Of a stretch of 34,350 nucleotides of DNA, positions 31,705-34,350 are shown piece after piece. Positions within the stretch are counted from its first letter, which is position 1; every line of letters starts with the position of its first letter. Below the pieces are notes generated by a model. The model was given only the letters and a program-made list of their open reading frames with translations. It ran no database searches and was not told the origin of the DNA. Source of the DNA: CAYSUS01 sp964434165 (GTDB lineage: Bacteria; Planctomycetota; Planctomycetia; Pirellulales; Thermoguttaceae); the NCBI GenBank assembly GCA_964434165.1, contig CAYSUS010000077.1, forward strand, positions 1 to 34,350. Reading direction: 5' to 3'. A program made the position numbers and the translations under genes.

Positions 31705-32271
31705 TCACGCGTGCGGCTCCGCCTGCCCCAGGCCCGCGTTGCGGCACACGGGACACACGCGCTCGGCCAGGCGCGGCACGGCCGGCAGCGCGAACAAGCG
31801 GGCCTGGACCACCGCCCGCTCCGCGGGGATCCACGTCCCTTGCGACTGCACGCGGCGGCATACGCTGCAGATGTTGAGCGTCCTCTCCGACCGCGGCGCC
31901 CTCGGATCCAGCACGTCCATCGGCTCGCGGGCCTGGGACTGAAGCAGCACGGACTCCACCTCGATCGCCCCGCGCGCCAGCGACCGAAGCGTCATCCGCA
32001 TCGAACGCTTCACGGCCGGCGAATCGCAGTGGTAGGGCAGGAGGACTTCCTGGCGCGCGCGGCGCAGCGAGGCAAAGATCGCCTCGTAGAGCACGCGGGT
32101 CTCGCTCCCTCGGACGAAGTCCCAGAGCGGGCGGCCCATCACGGCGGGCCGCGTCAGCTCGGGGGCCTCGTTCTCCTGGGCGAACCGCAGCCAGGCCTCG
32201 TTGACGAAGCAGATGCGGTCGCGGACGTCGAGATGGTGGACGTAGCGCGTGGGCTGCGAGTCGCCGGTCAT
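31705..32271 (-). CDS. PAS domain protein with C-terminal CxxC-CxxC motif, no output domain
   Basis: The 188 aa protein begins with a PAS-like sensor domain ('RYVHHLDVRDRICFVNEAWLRFAQENEAPELT', 'VMGRPLWDFVRGSETRVLYEAIFASLRRARQEVLLPYHCDSP'), about residues 8-120. It ends with Cys135-S-V-Cys138, 'GTWIPAE' and Cys173-P-V-Cys176. The C-x2-C...W...E...C-P-x-C pattern commonly follows PAS domains in bacterial sensor proteins, where a kinase or other output module usually comes next; here the protein simply stops. It could be a free sensor or an adaptor that binds another protein. The role is unknown. No strong ribosome-binding site is visible before the ATG at 32271. Confidence 0.7.
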   Translation of the reverse strand: MTGDSQPTRYVHHLDVRDRICFVNEAWLRFAQENEAPELTRPAVMGRPLWDFVRGSETRVLYEAIFASLRRARQEVLLPYHCDSPAVKRSMRMTLRSLARGAIEVESVLLQSQAREPMDVLDPRAPRSERTLNICSVCRRVQSQGTWIPAERAVVQARLFALPAVPRLAERVCPVCRNAGLGQAEPHA

Positions 32272-32361
32272 GGGTCGATGGCCCCCCAGAAGCCGCCGCC
32301 ATTATGCCTCCCGGCTCCCGAGGTGGTCAACTCGGCCAAATCGGCAAGCCGCGGCCCCGGC

Positions 32362-32390
32362 TTGCCGCGATCCCAGGCCCGCCTTATAGT
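32362..32390 (+). promoter_or_regulatory. Promoter of the GH5 gene
   Basis: TTGCCG (32362-32367), 17 bp, TATAGT (32385-32390). The start would be near 32397, about 73 nt before the GH5 ATG. Confidence 0.6.
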
Positions 32391-32469
32391 GGCCTCTTGC
32401 GCGAGCCCGCAGCGCTCCGTGCCGTAGCGCGGACGCGCGACCGCATCACGGATTCGGGAGCCCAGCCTT

Positions 32470-33621
32470 ATGCGAAAGCACCACACGCGACGCGACTTCC
32501 TTAAGACGGCCGGCCTGGCCACGGCCGGGGCCGCCCTGGCAGGCATGCCCTGTGGCGCGACGGGCGCGAACGCGACCCCCGCCCAGACCGCCATCCCCCG
32601 CTGGCGAGGATTCAACCTGACCAACTTCTTCCAGGCATTCTCCTCGGGCGAGCAAGGGCAGGGGATGGTCCAGGAGGACGACCTGCGGTGGATGAAGGAC
32701 TGGGGGTTCGACTTCGTGCGCCTGCCCATGGACTACTGGATGTGGATCGACTCCGACTGGCGCAAGACCAGAAAGCTCCGCCCGGACGACCTCTTCAAGA
32801 TCAAGGAGGCCACCCTGGAGAAGGTCGATCGCACCGTCGATCTGTGCCGGAAGCACGGGCTGCACCTGAGCCTCAACTTCCACCGCGCGCCGGGCTACTG
32901 CATCAACAACCCCGAGCGCGAGCCCTTCTCGCTATGGAAGGACAAGCAGGCCGAGGAAGCCTTCGTCCACCACTGGGGCGTCTTTGCCAAGCGCTACCGG
33001 GGCGTGCCGGAGAAGGACCTCAGCTTCAACCTCGTCAACGAGGCCCCGCGCCCCCGCGAGGGCTACATGACCCGCGAGGACTACGTGCGGATCATGACCC
33101 GGGCCACCGAGGAGATCCGGCAGTCCGCGCCGAAGCACCTGGTAATCATCGACGGCCTGAGCGTGGGCAACCAGCCGGTCGAGGAGATGATTCCGTTGAA
33201 GGTCGCGCAGAGCGTACACGGCTACTGGCCCGGGCAGATCAGCCACTACCGCGCGAGCTGGGTGGACCGCCGGAAGAGCTTCCCCGACCCGACCTGGCCG
33301 ATCCTCAACAAGGACGGCTCGGCGAAGATCGGCCGGAAGGAGCTGGAGGCCCACTACGCCCCCTGGGCCGAGATCGCGCGCAAGGGCGTCGGCGTGCACT
33401 GCGGCGAGGCCGGCTGCTACAACAAGACGCCCTACCCCGTGTTCACGGCCTGGCTGACCGATGTCATGGAAATCCTCAAGGGGCACGGCATCGGCTGGGC
33501 CCTGTGGAACTTCCGCGGCAGCTTCGGCATCCTCGACTCGGGCCGCGCCGACGTCGAGTACGAGGACTGGCACGGCCACAAGCTCGATCGGAAGCTGCTG
33601 ACGCTGTTGCAGAAGCACTAG
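32470..33621 (+). CDS. Tat-exported GH5-type glycoside hydrolase
   Basis: The 383 aa protein has a Tat signal (T-R-R-D-F-L-K-T near residue 6) and a glycoside hydrolase family 5 (cellulase superfamily) TIM barrel. The series is 'RGFNLTNFFQAF', 'LRWMKDWGFDFVRLPMDYWMW', 'HGLHLSLNFHRAPG', 'LSFNLVNEAPRP' (general acid Glu after Asn), 'VHGYWPGQISHYR' and 'GVHCGEAGC' (nucleophile Glu), ending 'GWALWNFRGSFGILDSGRADVEYEDWHG'. GH5 enzymes cleave beta-1,4-glucans, mannans and other beta-glycans; the exact substrate is not predictable here. GGGAG lies 9 nt before the ATG. It has its own promoter and is divergent from the PAS gene. Confidence 0.92.
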   Translation: MRKHHTRRDFLKTAGLATAGAALAGMPCGATGANATPAQTAIPRWRGFNLTNFFQAFSSGEQGQGMVQEDDLRWMKDWGFDFVRLPMDYWMWIDSDWRKTRKLRPDDLFKIKEATLEKVDRTVDLCRKHGLHLSLNFHRAPGYCINNPEREPFSLWKDKQAEEAFVHHWGVFAKRYRGVPEKDLSFNLVNEAPRPREGYMTREDYVRIMTRATEEIRQSAPKHLVIIDGLSVGNQPVEEMIPLKVAQSVHGYWPGQISHYRASWVDRRKSFPDPTWPILNKDGSAKIGRKELEAHYAPWAEIARKGVGVHCGEAGCYNKTPYPVFTAWLTDVMEILKGHGIGWALWNFRGSFGILDSGRADVEYEDWHGHKLDRKLLTLLQKH

Positions 33622-33659
33622 TGCAGGGCCGAAAGCGCGTGGCATGCCCTCGCGCGGCG

Positions 33660-33762
33660 TGGGGATGCACCCGACGGCAACGCCCAGAAGTCGCGGAGAT
33701 TGTCGGCCAGAACCTTCGTGCGCACCTGGGCCGTGAGGCCGGCTTCCATCGCGGGTCCCCGA
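33660..33762 (-). pseudogene. Possible decayed C-terminus of an amidohydrolase-like gene
   Basis: A minus-strand frame reads 'LTAQVRTKVLADNLRDFWAL' plus a Pro, close in rhythm to the 'KxLxxNxxRFxGLP' ending of many amidohydrolase_2 proteins. The sequence upstream in that frame has no family features, so only a remnant would remain. The match is by memory of the pattern and may be chance. Confidence 0.25.
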
Positions 33763-33948
33763 AGTGAGACGAACAGCGCCCTCTCGACTAGACCTCCGCG
33801 CATTCCACCCCTCCCGATGCCCCCTGGAAACCACCTGATCGCATGCTGCTTGGCGCGAACCCTGGGCGGACTGCGCCTCTCTTGCCAACGGTCCCCCGCC
33901 CGTCCAGAATAGGGGTTTTGGCCGGGGGCATCGTGGACAGACGAGAGT

Positions 33949-33959
33949 TCGGAAGTCTG
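33949..33959. repeat. Half copy of the dyad repeat
   Basis: TCGGAAGTCTG is identical over 11 bp to the right arms and flanks at 4105-4115 and 25417-25427; no matching left arm is present. Confidence 0.4.
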
Positions 33960-33997
33960 AGGTACTCTGTTGCTCAACCTTTGGAACGCACACGACC

Positions 33998-34350
33998 ATG
34001 CCTAACTGCGTATTGGCCTACTCCGGCGGACTGGATACCTCGGTGATCCTCGGCTGGCTTATCGAGGAGGGACACGAAGTCCACGCGGTCTATGTCGATC
34101 TGGGGCAGCCGTGCGAGGACCGCGAGGCGATCTTGGGCAAAGCACGCAGCATCGGGGCCAAGACCGCGCGGATCATTGACGCCCGGGAGGAGTTGTGCCG
34201 CGACTTCGCCTTCCCCGTGCTCCAGTGGCAGGCCAAGTACGAAGGGGTGTACCTGCTGGGCACGTCGATCGCCCGGCCGCTGATCAGCAAGGCCTGCCTG
34301 GCCGTCGCCCGCGAAGTGGGCGCCGGCGCCTACGCCCACGGGGCCACCGG
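33998..34350 (+). CDS. argG: Argininosuccinate synthase, 5' part
   Basis: ArgG joins citrulline and aspartate with ATP to make argininosuccinate, the penultimate step of arginine synthesis (cytoplasm). The first 117 residues are present: 'CVLAYSGGLDTSVILGWL' (the S-G-G-L-D-T-S PP-loop that binds ATP), 'VHAVYVDLGQPCED', 'KYEGVYLLGTSIARPLISK' and 'AYAHGATG'. The gene is open at the window edge. The ATG at 33998 starts the family's N-terminus directly; only a weak GGAA lies upstream. A half dyad repeat lies ~40 bp before the start. Confidence 0.96.
   Translation, partial: MPNCVLAYSGGLDTSVILGWLIEEGHEVHAVYVDLGQPCEDREAILGKARSIGAKTARIIDAREELCRDFAFPVLQWQAKYEGVYLLGTSIARPLISKACLAVAREVGAGAYAHGAT

Larger units (their letters stand above)
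33622..33997. other. Gene-less 376 bp upstream of argG
   Basis: It holds a possible gene remnant on the minus strand (33660-33762) and a half copy of the dyad repeat. No convincing argG promoter was found. Confidence 0.45.

Overview
The window is high-GC, densely coded bacterial DNA that looks like a planctomycete chromosome. The grounds are several Tat-exported Gfo/Idh/MocA oxidoreductases, a DUF1559 pseudopilin-like protein with an H-x9-DG box, two PEP-CTERM proteins, a LamG protein with a poly-glycine tract, zinc-ribbon and GYF membrane proteins, a Uma2 nuclease and a Tat-exported GH5 glycosidase. This placement comes from family content only; there is no rRNA or tRNA in the window. Lineage below phylum cannot be given.

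Layout. 1-971 (-): 5' part of an exported LamG protein. 1247-3079 (+): ilvD. 3182-4973 (-): a zinc-ribbon membrane protein and a Tat-exported sugar isomerase/epimerase-like protein, separated by a dyad repeat. 5254-8381 (+): a coupled MoxR-like AAA ATPase and VWA protein. 8603-9957 (+): a YjfB-like small protein and a saccharopine-dehydrogenase-like oxidoreductase. 10051-11387 (-): two small membrane proteins. 11778-14162 (+): an exported alpha/beta-hydrolase. 14514-15875 (+): a Gfo/Idh/MocA protein. 16025-17320 (-): a short (class III-like) hybrid cluster protein with a textbook FNR/DNR-type box upstream.

17696-24081 (+) is the most interesting region. A strong sigma70-type promoter and a complete cobalamin riboswitch precede five co-directional genes: a PEP-CTERM surface protein, a DUF1559 pseudopilin-like protein, a second PEP-CTERM protein with beta-propeller-like repeats, a corrinoid adenosyltransferase, and a BtuF-like binding protein. 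The last two are bona fide B12 genes. I infer that the first three form a planctomycete surface apparatus for capturing or taking up corrinoids, comparable in logic to the Bacteroides BtuG/BtuH surface proteins but anchored differently.

24149-33621: Uma2, a LURP-one/scramblase-like protein, xylose isomerase, an SDR, two tandem paralogous Gfo/Idh/MocA proteins, a GYF-domain membrane protein, a PAS/zinc-finger protein and a GH5 glycosidase, suggesting sugar and glycan metabolism. 33998-34350 (+): 5' end of argG, cut by the window edge. Intergenic DNA carries a dispersed 13-5-13 dyad repeat and other REP-like hairpins. Several promoters follow a TTGNCN/TTGACN -16/17- TANNNT pattern.
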